Part shown: piece by piece, positions 1 through 5,911 of the stretch
Position numbering within the stretch: position 1 is the first letter of the stretch
Layout: every line of letters starts with the position of its first letter
Origin: an uncultured Roseovarius sp.
GTDB lineage: Bacteria > Pseudomonadota > Alphaproteobacteria > Rhodobacterales > Rhodobacteraceae
NCBI GenBank assembly: GCA_913055965.1
Contig: CAJXKX010000147.1
Coordinates: forward strand, 1 to 5,911
Direction: 5' to 3'
Length of the DNA stretch: 5,911 bases
Position numbers and translations under genes: made by a program
The notes under the pieces: model-generated
Told to the model about the DNA's origin: nothing
The model's input: only the letters and a program-made list of their open reading frames with translations
Database searches by the model: none

Positions 1-1
1 G

Positions 2-733
2 CTCGTGCTCGCCCATGCGCTCGGCACCGGCACGCATCTGTGGGACAACATCGTGCCGCTGCTGCCCATCGGCCTGCGCGTCATCCGCTACGACGCGCGC
101 GGGCACGGGCGCTCCTCGACCCCGCCCGCGCCCTATTCCATGGGCGCGCTCATCCGCGATGCCGAGCGGCTGATGGATCACCTGGAGGTGCGCGACGCGA
201 TGTTCCTCGGCCTCTCCATCGGCGGGGTGGTGGCGCAGGGGCTGGCCGTGAAACGCCCCGACCTCATCCGCGCGCTGGTGCTGTCGAATACCGGGGCCAA
301 GATCGGCACGCCCGACATGTGGGCGGACCGCATCGCCACCGCCCGCCGCCCCGGCGGGATGGAAGAGCTGGCGCAAGCCTCCTGCGAGCGGTGGTTCCCC
401 CGCGCCCATGTCGCGGCAGGCCGTCACCGGACGTGGTATGACCACCTCTGCGCCCACGACCCCGAGGGATACGCGGGCTGCGCCGCCGCCATCGCGGGCA
501 CGGATTTCTACACCCCCACATCGGGGCTGCGCATTCCCGCGCTCGGCATCGCCGGGTCCGAGGACGGCTCAACCCCGCCCGATCTGGTGCGCGAGACGGT
601 GGACCTCATCCCCGGCGCGCAGTTCCGCCTGCTGCGCGGCACCGGCCATGTGCCGCCCATCGACGCGCCCGAGGCCTACGCCGCCTGCCTGGACGAGTTC
701 ATCACCGCCACGGGGCATCTGCGGCACGGCTGA
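2..733 (+). CDS. alpha/beta hydrolase, 3-oxoadipate enol-lactonase-like (5' partial)
   Basis: This is the C-terminal ~243 residues of an alpha/beta-hydrolase-fold enzyme; the reading frame is open to the left edge, so the true start lies outside the window. Numbering from the GTG at position 5, the nucleophile elbow GLSIGG places the catalytic Ser at residue 71. The acid is probably Asp187 in GSEDGSTPP and the base His215 in GTGHVPPID. The segment HALGTGTHLWD near the left edge is the usual oxyanion-hole region, so only some 20 residues should be missing. The GSED-TPP and GTGH patterns resemble PcaD, which opens 3-oxoadipate enol-lactone in the beta-ketoadipate pathway in the cytoplasm. No other pca gene is visible, so I infer only an enol-lactone or related ester hydrolase and give no symbol. 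It lies 63 bases upstream of an alcohol dehydrogenase on the same strand, probably in one operon. The fold is certain; the substrate is not. Confidence 0.85.
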   Translation, partial: LVLAHALGTGTHLWDNIVPLLPIGLRVIRYDARGHGRSSTPPAPYSMGALIRDAERLMDHLEVRDAMFLGLSIGGVVAQGLAVKRPDLIRALVLSNTGAKIGTPDMWADRIATARRPGGMEELAQASCERWFPRAHVAAGRHRTWYDHLCAHDPEGYAGCAAAIAGTDFYTPTSGLRIPALGIAGSEDGSTPPDLVRETVDLIPGAQFRLLRGTGHVPPIDAPEAYAACLDEFITATGHLRHG

Positions 734-784
734 CGCAAACCGGCTTGCAGGCAGCGGCGAATCCCCCTCTGGTATGAAAAAACG

Positions 785-790
785 AGGGAG
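785..790 (+). promoter_or_regulatory. ribosome binding site of the alcohol dehydrogenase gene
   Basis: The purine run AGGGAG lies 6 bases before the ATG at 797 and supports that start. An earlier ATG at 774 is in a different frame. Upstream CCCTC (765-769) could pair with GAGGG (784-788) across a 14-base loop, but this 5-base stem is weak and may be chance. Confidence 0.75.
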
Positions 791-796
791 AAATTC

Positions 797-1882
797 ATGC
801 ACACCATCAAGGCCGCCGTCTGCCACGATTTCGGCGCCCCGCTCAGCGTCGAGGACGTTCACCTGCGCGGCGCGCAGGCGGGCGAGGTCGAGGTCGCGCT
901 CGATGCCGTCGCGATCTGCCATTCCGACATCACCTATGCCGATGGCGGCTGGGGCGGCTCGCTCCCGGCGGTCTATGGCCACGAGGCGGCGGGCCGGGTG
1001 CGCGCGCTCGGGGCGGGCGTGACCGGGCTCGCCATCGGCGATCCGGTCGTCGTCACGCTCATCCGCGCCTGCGGGCAATGCCCCTCCTGCGCGGGCGGAC
1101 GCCCGACGGGATGCGAGACCCCCTATGACGGCGATCACGGGCCCCTCTCCATGCCCGATGGCGGCAAGCTGCACCAGGCCATGGCCTGCGGCGCCTTCGC
1201 CGAACGGGTGGTGGTGCATCACAGCCAGGTCGTGCGCGTCCCCGAGGGGATCGACATGGCCGCCGCCTCGCTTCTGGCCTGCGGGGTGATCACCGGCGTC
1301 GGTGCCGTGGTCAACGCGGCGCATCTGCGCGCGGGCGAGGACGTGGTGGTGATCGGCGCGGGCGGTGTCGGCCTCAACGCCATCCAGGGCGCACGCATCG
1401 CGGGTGCCCGGCGCATCGTCGCCGTGGACATGAGCGAGGAAAAGCTGGCCACCGCCCGCGATTTCGGCGCGACCGACGGCGTGCTCGCGACCGAAGAGAT
1501 GCCGTGGCGCGCCGCCAAGGCGGCCATGGGGCGCGGCGCCGATGCCGTGCTCGTCACCGTGGGCGCGTCGCGCGCCTATGACGAGGCCCCGCGCTACCTT
1601 GCAGGCGGGGGGCGCATGATCATGGTCGGCATGCCCCATTCGGGGGCCGAGAGCCATTACGAGGCCGCCAATTTCGCCGCCGCCGGTCAGGCGATGATCG
1701 GCTCCAAGATGGGCGAGACGGTCATTCGCCGGGATATCCCGTGGATGGTCGATCTCTACGGGCAGGGGCGGCTCAAACTCGACGAGCTGATCTCGAACCG
1801 CTGGCCGCTCGACCGGATCAACGAGGCCATCGCCGACACGAAGTCCGGCTCGGCCCGGCGCAACGTGATCGTGTTCGACTGA
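797..1882 (+). CDS. zinc-dependent medium-chain alcohol dehydrogenase, NAD-preferring
   Basis: This 361-residue cytoplasmic oxidoreductase belongs to the MDR superfamily and should interconvert an alcohol and an aldehyde or ketone. The N-terminal GroES-like domain holds the catalytic zinc ligands Cys41 (AICHSD, with Ser43 as likely proton relay), His62 (GHE) and Cys162 (LLACGVITG). The structural zinc lobe is complete: Cys92, Cys95, Cys98 and Cys106. The Rossmann domain has GAGGVG at 187-192 and an acidic residue, Asp211, at the end of the second strand, which favours NAD over NADP. The C-terminal pattern LYGQGRLKLDELISNRW followed by INEAI is typical of the class III / aryl-alcohol dehydrogenase branch (COG1062). 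At 361 residues it is slightly short for class III enzymes, so I do not call it glutathione-dependent formaldehyde dehydrogenase. It lies between an enol-lactonase-like hydrolase and an enolase-superfamily protein, suggesting a catabolic role; the substrate is unknown. The start is supported by the preceding AGGGAG. Confidence 0.92.
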   Translation: MHTIKAAVCHDFGAPLSVEDVHLRGAQAGEVEVALDAVAICHSDITYADGGWGGSLPAVYGHEAAGRVRALGAGVTGLAIGDPVVVTLIRACGQCPSCAGGRPTGCETPYDGDHGPLSMPDGGKLHQAMACGAFAERVVVHHSQVVRVPEGIDMAAASLLACGVITGVGAVVNAAHLRAGEDVVVIGAGGVGLNAIQGARIAGARRIVAVDMSEEKLATARDFGATDGVLATEEMPWRAAKAAMGRGADAVLVTVGASRAYDEAPRYLAGGGRMIMVGMPHSGAESHYEAANFAAAGQAMIGSKMGETVIRRDIPWMVDLYGQGRLKLDELISNRWPLDRINEAIADTKSGSARRNVIVFD

Positions 1883-1892
1883 CAGCACCGGC

Positions 1893-1936
1893 ACCGACGC
1901 GATACCGACAGACTACCGACACGATACCGACCGGCA
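1893..1936 (+). repeat. four tandem 11-base units with core ACCGAC
   Basis: ACCGAC occurs at 1893, 1904, 1915 and 1926, each exactly 11 bases after the previous copy. Units 1 and 3 (ACCGACGCGAT and ACCGACACGAT) differ at one base; units 2 and 4 share only the core. The block fills much of the 76-base gap between the alcohol dehydrogenase stop and the enolase-like start, ending 22 bases before that start. A spacing near one helical turn would put all cores on one face of the DNA, so a regulator-binding array is possible. A slipped-strand minisatellite is the plainer alternative. Confidence 0.8.
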
Positions 1937-1947
1937 AGACCAGCCCC

Positions 1948-1953
1948 CGGAGG
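1948..1953 (+). promoter_or_regulatory. ribosome binding site of the enolase-superfamily gene
   Basis: CCGGAGG ends at 1953, five bases before the ATG at 1959. It is a near-consensus Shine-Dalgarno sequence and fixes the start of the downstream gene. Confidence 0.8.
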
Positions 1954-1958
1954 CCCAC

Positions 1959-3191
1959 ATGAAACTGCAAGACCTCGACATCATCGTGACCTCGCCCCCC
2001 GCGCCGGGATGGGGCGGGCGCTACTGGATATTGGTGAAATTGACCACCGATGACGGCATCACCGGCTGGGGCGAATGCTATGCGGCAAGCGTCGGGCCGG
2101 ACGCGATGCGCGCCGTGATCGAGGACGTGTTCGCGCGCCACATGGCAGGGCAAAGTCCTGAAAACATTGAGTTCATGTTCCGCCGCGTCTATTCCTCGGG
2201 CTTCACGCAACGCCCCGACCTGACGGTGATGGGGGCGTTTTCCGGGCTGGAAATCGCCTGTTGGGATATCCTGGGCAAGGCGCGCGAGCGGCCCGTCTGG
2301 GCGCTTCTGGGCGGGCGCATGAACGACCGCATCCGCGCCTATACCTATCTCTACCCCCTGCCCCATCACGATCTGACCGCCTTCTGGACCTCTCCCGAAA
2401 TGGCCGCCGAGAGCGCCCTCGACTGCGTAAGTCGCGGATATACAGCGATAAAATTCGATCCCGCCGGACCGTACACGATGCGTGGCGGGCATATGCCGGC
2501 GATGTCCGACATCGCGCTTTCGGTGGCCTTCTGCCGCGCCATCCGCGAGGCCGTGGGCGACCGCGCCGACCTTCTCTTCGGCACTCACGGACAGTTCAGC
2601 ACCGCCGGGGCGATCCGCCTCGGGCAGGCGCTCGAGCCCTACTCCCCGCTCTGGTTCGAGGAGCCCGTTCCCCCTGATAACATTGACGAAATGGCGCGCG
2701 TGGCCCGCGCCGTCCGGGTGCCCGTCGCCACCGGCGAGCGGCTGACCACCAAGGCCGAGTTCGCCGCCGTCCTGCGCGCGGGCGCCGCCGAAATCCTGCA
2801 GCCCGCCTTGGGCCGCGCGGGCGGCATCTGGGAGATGAAGAAGGTCGCCGCCATCGCCGAGGCGCATGGCGCGCAAATGGCCCCCCACCTCTATGCTGGC
2901 CCCGTGGAATGGGCAGCGAATGTGGCCCTCGCCACCTCGATCCCCAACATCTTGATGGCCGAGACGATCGAGACGCCCTTTCACAACGCGCTCATCCGTG
3001 GCGGGATCACCGTGGAGGGCGGCTTCATCACCCCGCCCGACACCCCCGGCCTCGGCATCGAGGTGGACGAGGCATTGGCTTGCGCGCACCCTTTCGACGG
3101 CAACGGCCTGCACCTCGAAATGCAGGACGCGCCCTGCGATTACGTCAACGGCAACAGCTTTGCCGGGGGCGCGCCGCTCAAGACAGGGTGA
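1959..3191 (+). CDS. mandelate racemase/muconate lactonizing enzyme family protein with altered active-site positions
   Basis: This 410-residue protein has the two-domain enolase-superfamily layout. The N-terminal capping domain (about 1-125) includes GITGWGE at 33-39. The TIM barrel carries KFD at 165-167 (the K-x-x base motif), WFEEPVPP at 231-238, ATGERL at 257-262, GRAGGI at 285-290 and APHLYAGP at 308-315. The likely metal ligands are Glu234 and Glu260; His310 is the likely dyad base. Glu234, Glu260 and His310 keep the +26 and +50 spacing known from galactonate dehydratase (209, 235, 285). In that register the first metal-ligand Asp is Gly208, His210 matches the catalytic His185, and the dyad Asp is Ala283. 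Family members abstract a proton alpha to a carboxylate, causing racemization, cycloisomerization or sugar-acid dehydration; overall similarity is closest to the acid-sugar dehydratases. The reaction here is unknown. I recall related proteins with GTHGQ and LQ-x-ALGR, so the pattern may define a subfamily. The gene follows the alcohol dehydrogenase by 76 bases and has several AT-richer patches. Confidence 0.9.
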   Translation: MKLQDLDIIVTSPPAPGWGGRYWILVKLTTDDGITGWGECYAASVGPDAMRAVIEDVFARHMAGQSPENIEFMFRRVYSSGFTQRPDLTVMGAFSGLEIACWDILGKARERPVWALLGGRMNDRIRAYTYLYPLPHHDLTAFWTSPEMAAESALDCVSRGYTAIKFDPAGPYTMRGGHMPAMSDIALSVAFCRAIREAVGDRADLLFGTHGQFSTAGAIRLGQALEPYSPLWFEEPVPPDNIDEMARVARAVRVPVATGERLTTKAEFAAVLRAGAAEILQPALGRAGGIWEMKKVAAIAEAHGAQMAPHLYAGPVEWAANVALATSIPNILMAETIETPFHNALIRGGITVEGGFITPPDTPGLGIEVDEALACAHPFDGNGLHLEMQDAPCDYVNGNSFAGGAPLKTG

Positions 3192-3215
3192 GACGGCGGG
3201 ACAGGAAAATGGTTT

Positions 3216-4145
3216 CTATGGAAGGACTTGCAGCCACAGCCACGCCGTCACCACCGTCAGCGCGGTCGAGATGAGCACGCTCGACGCCGCCACCCGTTTG
3301 GCATGGCCGTAGATATTGGCGAAGATATAGGCGTTGACCCCCGGCGCCATCGCCGCCGTCACCACCGCCGAGCGCAGCGCGTCGACAGACAGGCCCAGCC
3401 CCCGCCCGAGGCCGTAGGTCACCAGCGGATGCACCACCAGCGACAGCGCGCAGACATAGAGGATCACGCGCATGTCGCCCTCGGGCCTGTATTGCACGAG
3501 GATGCCCCCCAGCCCGAACAGCGCAGCGGGCAGAGCCGCGCGCACCATCAGGTCCACCGCGTCGTTGAACGGCCCCGGCAGCGGCAGCCCCGACAGGTTG
3601 ACGGCGAACCCCGCCGCGATCCCCATGATCAGCGTGTTGGAGAACATCGCGCGCAGCACCTTGCCCACGACCTGCCGTCCCGCCTGCCCGCGCGCCTTGA
3701 CCACCTCCATCACGGTGATGCCGATGCCGTAACAGATCGGCGAATGGATCGCGATGATCGCGAAATTCGCCGACAGCGCCCCCGCACCGTAGGCGCGTTC
3801 CATGATCGGCAGACCCAAGAGGACCGAGTTTGAAAACAGCCCGCAGAACCCGATGGCGACCGCGTCCTCCCAGGACCGGCCAAACAGGAACCGCCCGCCC
3901 AGAAGACCCAGCAGGAACCCCGACAACGCCCCCACGTAGAAACTCGTCAGCAACCGCCACTCGAAATTCTGCCCCAGGTCGAGCCGCGCGATGGCGGCGA
4001 AGAGCAGGCAGGGAATGGCGAATTTCTGGGTAAAGGTCATGAGGCCATCGACACCCGCCGCGCTGAACCAGCCGCGCCACACCGCGAGATAGCCGAAGCC
4101 GATCACCAGAAAGACCGGCAGGATCACTTCGATCAGCGCCTGCAT
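3216..4145 (-). CDS. AEC family transporter (auxin efflux carrier / malonate-transporter type)
   Basis: This 309-residue inner-membrane protein is almost entirely hydrophobic helices. Roughly ten membrane segments can be seen, starting with residues 4-22 and ending with 285-307, with a short polar linker near 148-165 dividing the two halves. Family hallmarks include FSNSVLLGLPI (104-114) and the proline/asparagine-containing helix APGVNAYIFANIYG (267-280). Known bacterial members export or import small organic acids such as malonate or malate; this sequence does not reveal the substrate or direction. Its ATG lies 4 bases after the stop of the metallohydrolase gene. No good Shine-Dalgarno sequence precedes it, so its translation probably depends on the upstream gene. 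It is the last gene of the leftward unit and converges on the enolase-like gene. The length is normal and nothing looks broken. Confidence 0.9.
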   Translation of the reverse strand: MQALIEVILPVFLVIGFGYLAVWRGWFSAAGVDGLMTFTQKFAIPCLLFAAIARLDLGQNFEWRLLTSFYVGALSGFLLGLLGGRFLFGRSWEDAVAIGFCGLFSNSVLLGLPIMERAYGAGALSANFAIIAIHSPICYGIGITVMEVVKARGQAGRQVVGKVLRAMFSNTLIMGIAAGFAVNLSGLPLPGPFNDAVDLMVRAALPAALFGLGGILVQYRPEGDMRVILYVCALSLVVHPLVTYGLGRGLGLSVDALRSAVVTAAMAPGVNAYIFANIYGHAKRVAASSVLISTALTVVTAWLWLQVLP

Positions 4146-4149
4146 CGCG

Positions 4150-4947
4150 TCAGACCGCGTAGCGGAGGATCATCCCATCATAGGCCGGGGTGACATGGTC
4201 AGGCGTCTCGTCGGCGACGGTCCGGTAATCGAGGTCGATATGCATGTTGGTCAGAACCGCCCGGCGCGGGGCCGCCCGCGCGATCCATTCCAGCGCCAGG
4301 TCGAGATGCGCATGCGTCGGGTGCGGCGTGCGGCGCAGCGCGTCGAGCACCCAGCAATCGAGCCCGCGAAGCGTGGGCCATACGTCCTCGGGGATATCGG
4401 CCACATCGGGCAAATAGGCCAGATCCCCCACCCGAAAGCCGAGCGCATCGATCGAGCCGTGCCCGACCCGGAACGGGATCAGCGGAATGGCCCCCCCCGC
4501 GCCCTCGATCTCGAACGCGCCGTCGATGGTGTGCATGTCGAGGATCGGCGGATAGGGGCTGTCCTCGGGTTGCACGAAGGCATAGCCGAAGCGGGCATAG
4601 AGCGCGTTCTGCGTGTCGCCATCGGCATAGACCGGCAGCCGCGCGCGCATGTTGAACACGATCATGCGCAGATCGTCGATGCCATGCACGTGATCGGCAT
4701 GGGCATGGGTATAGACCACCGCATCGAGCGCGCCGATCCCCGCATCCAGCAGTTGCGCACGCAGGTCGGGCGAGGTGTCGATCAGCACCCGCGTCACGCC
4801 ACTCTCAGTCTCGCGCTCGATCAGCATGGAACAGCGCCGCCGGGTGTTGCGCGGCTCGGTCGGATCGCACTCGCCCCAATGGCCGCCAAGGCGCGGCACC
4901 CCCCCCGAAGACCCGCAGCCGAGGATGGTAAAGCGCAACTCGCCCAT
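4150..4947 (-). CDS. MBL-fold metallo-hydrolase, PhnP-like
   Basis: This is a 265-residue metallo-beta-lactamase-fold hydrolase, expected to act in the cytoplasm on a phosphodiester or similar bond. The N-terminus GCGSSGGVP (10-18) is characteristic of the PhnP / RNase Z-like branch. The metal site is visible as THAHADHVHG (His81, His83, Asp85, His86), His163 in VGHGS, Asp181 in YLPDVAD and His236 in LTNMHIDLDY. PhnP of E. coli hydrolyses 1,2-cyclic ribose phosphate in phosphonate breakdown, but this gene sits with holB and tatD and no phn gene is present, so I do not transfer that role. I chose the ATG at 4947-4945 because it overlaps the tatD stop as TGATG, is preceded by GAGGGCGG, and begins directly at the conserved GELRFTILGCG. 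A longer frame from 5013 would only add 22 residues inside tatD. The role is probably housekeeping nucleotide or RNA metabolism; this is an inference. Confidence 0.9.
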   Translation of the reverse strand: MGELRFTILGCGSSGGVPRLGGHWGECDPTEPRNTRRRCSMLIERETESGVTRVLIDTSPDLRAQLLDAGIGALDAVVYTHAHADHVHGIDDLRMIVFNMRARLPVYADGDTQNALYARFGYAFVQPEDSPYPPILDMHTIDGAFEIEGAGGAIPLIPFRVGHGSIDALGFRVGDLAYLPDVADIPEDVWPTLRGLDCWVLDALRRTPHPTHAHLDLALEWIARAAPRRAVLTNMHIDLDYRTVADETPDHVTPAYDGMILRYAV

Positions 4948-5738
4948 CACAGCACCGCCCTCGTGAACAGCCGCTCGAAATTGGCCTCGGTTTGCGCGGC
5001 GAACTCTGCCCACTCCATGCCGAACACCTCGGCGCCCTTTTGCGCGGTATGCACGGTATAGGACGGCTCATTGCGCTTGCCGCGAAAGGGCGGCGGCGCG
5101 AGATAGGGGGCGTCGGTCTCGACCAGGATGCGATCCACCGGGGCGGAGGCGAAGATATCGCGCAACTCCTGGCTCCTGGGGAAGGCCGCGATGCCCGACA
5201 TCGACAGGTAAAAGCCCAGATCGAGCGCCGCCTTCGCCAGCCCGGCCCCCGAAGAAAAGCAATGCATGACGCAAGTGTATGCCCCGTTGCGGTATTCCTC
5301 GGTCAGGATCCGCGCCATATCCTCATCCGCGTCGCGCGCATGGATGATCAGCGGCAGGCCGGTCTCGCGCGCCGCGGCGATGTGGATGCGCAGGCTTTGC
5401 TTTTGCACCTCGGCGCTTTCGGCGGTGTAGTGATAATCGAGCCCGCTCTCGCCGATGCCCACGAATTTTGGATGCGCGGCGAGCGCCACCAATTCCTCCA
5501 CCGTCGCCATCGGTTCGGCGGCGGCGCTCATAGGATGCGTGCCCGCGGCATAGAACACCTGTGGATGGGCCTCGGCAATGGCGCGCACCTGAGGTTCCTG
5601 TCGCAGCCTGGTGCAGATCGTCACCATGCGGTGCACGCCCGCCTCGGCCGCGCGGGCGACAAGCGCGTCGCGCTCGCCGTCGAAATCGGGGAAATCGAGA
5701 TGACAATGGCTGTCGGTGATGCGGATATCGGTGCTCAT
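4947..5738 (-). CDS. tatD: TatD family metal-dependent hydrolase (DNase)
   Basis: This 263-residue TIM-barrel metallohydrolase has the full TatD motif set in order: DSHCHLD (His11, His13), GTHP at 66-69, GIGESGLDYHY (Glu97), IIHARDAD (His133), MHCFSS (His159), ETDAPYLAP (Asp209) and RGKRNEP at 219-225. All expected metal ligands are present and the length is standard. TatD proteins are cytoplasmic 3'-5' exonucleases acting on single-stranded DNA or RNA, linked to DNA repair and turnover; despite the name they are not needed for Tat export. The gene starts 21 bases after the holB stop, with AGGGGA just before the ATG. Its stop overlaps the metallohydrolase start by one base. The paralogous position next to holB (as in many bacteria, sometimes called YcfH) fits this member. 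I cannot tell from the sequence whether the cell has other TatD paralogs. Confidence 0.95.
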   Translation of the reverse strand: MSTDIRITDSHCHLDFPDFDGERDALVARAAEAGVHRMVTICTRLRQEPQVRAIAEAHPQVFYAAGTHPMSAAAEPMATVEELVALAAHPKFVGIGESGLDYHYTAESAEVQKQSLRIHIAAARETGLPLIIHARDADEDMARILTEEYRNGAYTCVMHCFSSGAGLAKAALDLGFYLSMSGIAAFPRSQELRDIFASAPVDRILVETDAPYLAPPPFRGKRNEPSYTVHTAQKGAEVFGMEWAEFAAQTEANFERLFTRAVL

Positions 5739-5759
5739 GCGTCCCCTGCGGGGCCGGGG
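5739..5759 (-). promoter_or_regulatory. holB-tatD spacer with ribosome binding site inside a small hairpin
   Basis: Read on the minus strand, the 21-base spacer contains CCCCGGCCCCGCAGGGGACGC directly before the tatD ATG. GGGGA is the likely Shine-Dalgarno core, and the preceding CCCC can pair with GGGG across a GCA loop (5743-5753). A second CCCC (5756-5759) offers an alternative partner. Pairing would hide the ribosome site unless a ribosome finishing holB opens it; this is inferred. Confidence 0.5.
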
Positions 5760-5911
5760 CTAGCGCCCGGCGGTCTGCTGAATCCTGAGCACGGTATCTA
5801 GGACAAGGCTGACAGGGTCAAGGTTGACCGCCAGCCCGTGGCGGGCGCGCGCGCCGGTTTCCTCGGCCACCTCCGCCCAGGCCCGCGCGCGCGCGGCGTC
5901 GGGCGCAAGCC
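5760..5911 (-). CDS. holB: DNA polymerase III delta' subunit, C-terminal end (partial)
   Basis: A minus-strand frame is open from the right edge to a TAG at 5762-5760 and encodes the last 49 residues of a protein. The tail contains an Ala/Arg-rich helix, then GARARHGLAVNLDPVSL and LDTVLRIQQTAGR at the end. The ARHGLAVNLDP segment followed by a short helix is how I remember alphaproteobacterial delta' (HolB) proteins ending, and holB directly upstream of tatD is a widespread order. HolB is a clamp-loader subunit that helps load the beta sliding clamp during replication in the cytoplasm. The AAA+ ATPase-like and zinc-binding parts lie outside the window, so the call rests on the tail and the neighbourhood. 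The coding strand and close spacing to tatD indicate a shared transcript. Confidence 0.8.
   Translation of the reverse strand, partial: LAPDAARARAWAEVAEETGARARHGLAVNLDPVSLVLDTVLRIQQTAGR

Noticed and set aside
5..7. GTG at position 5 as the start of the hydrolase
   Set aside because: The reading frame is open to the window edge and the protein would lack the first strand of the fold, so the gene is truncated rather than starting here.
734..796. A sigma-70 style promoter (TTGCAG at 745 with TATGAA near 773)
   Set aside because: The spacing of 22 bases is too long, and the alternative TGGTAT at 19 bases matches the -10 consensus poorly. The gap otherwise holds only the ribosome site.
569..1894. 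A 441-codon open frame on the minus strand opposite the alcohol dehydrogenase
   Set aside because: Its translation is His/Gly/Arg/Asp-rich without domain motifs, and the opposite strand encodes an unmistakable dehydrogenase. Long antisense frames are expected where third positions are nearly always G or C.
1893..1936. CRISPR array in the 11-base repeats
   Set aside because: Units are far too short, there are no unique spacers of normal length, and no cas genes are near.
1818..3113. A 431-codon open frame on the minus strand opposite the enolase-like gene
   Set aside because: It has low-complexity composition and no recognisable motif, and it mirrors a well-supported gene; a shadow frame.
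4948..5013. Upstream start giving the metallohydrolase 22 more residues
   Set aside because: The extension lies wholly inside tatD, is Arg-rich and not family-like, and a better start with a TGATG overlap and a ribosome site exists at 4947.
5882..5895. Alternating CG run as a Z-DNA or regulatory element
   Set aside because: It is coding sequence for alternating Ala and Arg residues in the holB tail and is expected in such GC-rich DNA.

Overview
The window reads as chromosomal DNA from a GC-rich alphaproteobacterium, most likely of the Rhodobacteraceae (Roseobacter group). This is an inference from the strong G/C bias at third codon positions, the style of the proteins, and the holB-tatD-metallohydrolase order at the right edge, which I recall as common in that family. 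No rRNA, tRNA, mobile element, CRISPR array or phage gene is visible. Coding density is very high and no gene-free stretch exceeds about 80 bases.

Left half (1-3191, all + strand): a small catabolic-looking cluster. It begins inside an alpha/beta hydrolase of the 3-oxoadipate enol-lactonase type (5' end cut off by the window). After 63 bases comes a zinc-dependent medium-chain alcohol dehydrogenase. After a further 76-base gap comes an enolase-superfamily (mandelate racemase/muconate-lactonizing enzyme) protein. The second gap holds four copies of ACCGAC at an exact 11-base spacing. The three enzymes suggest stepwise breakdown of a hydroxylated acid or lactone, but the sequence does not identify the substrate.

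Right half (3216-5911, all - strand, read right to left): the C-terminus of DNA polymerase III delta' (holB), then tatD, then a PhnP-like metallo-beta-lactamase-fold hydrolase, then an AEC-family (auxin efflux carrier type) membrane transporter. Spacing is extremely tight: 21 bases from holB to tatD, a 1-base TGATG overlap from tatD to the hydrolase, and 4 bases from the hydrolase to the transporter. These genes are almost certainly one transcription unit with translational coupling. The two halves converge, with only 24 bases between the enolase-like and transporter stop codons and no recognisable terminator.

I see no clearly new multi-gene system. The most interesting points are the enolase-like protein, where alignment by spacing puts Gly at the usual first metal-ligand Asp and Ala at the usual His-Asp dyad Asp, and the helically phased 11-base repeat just upstream of its gene.
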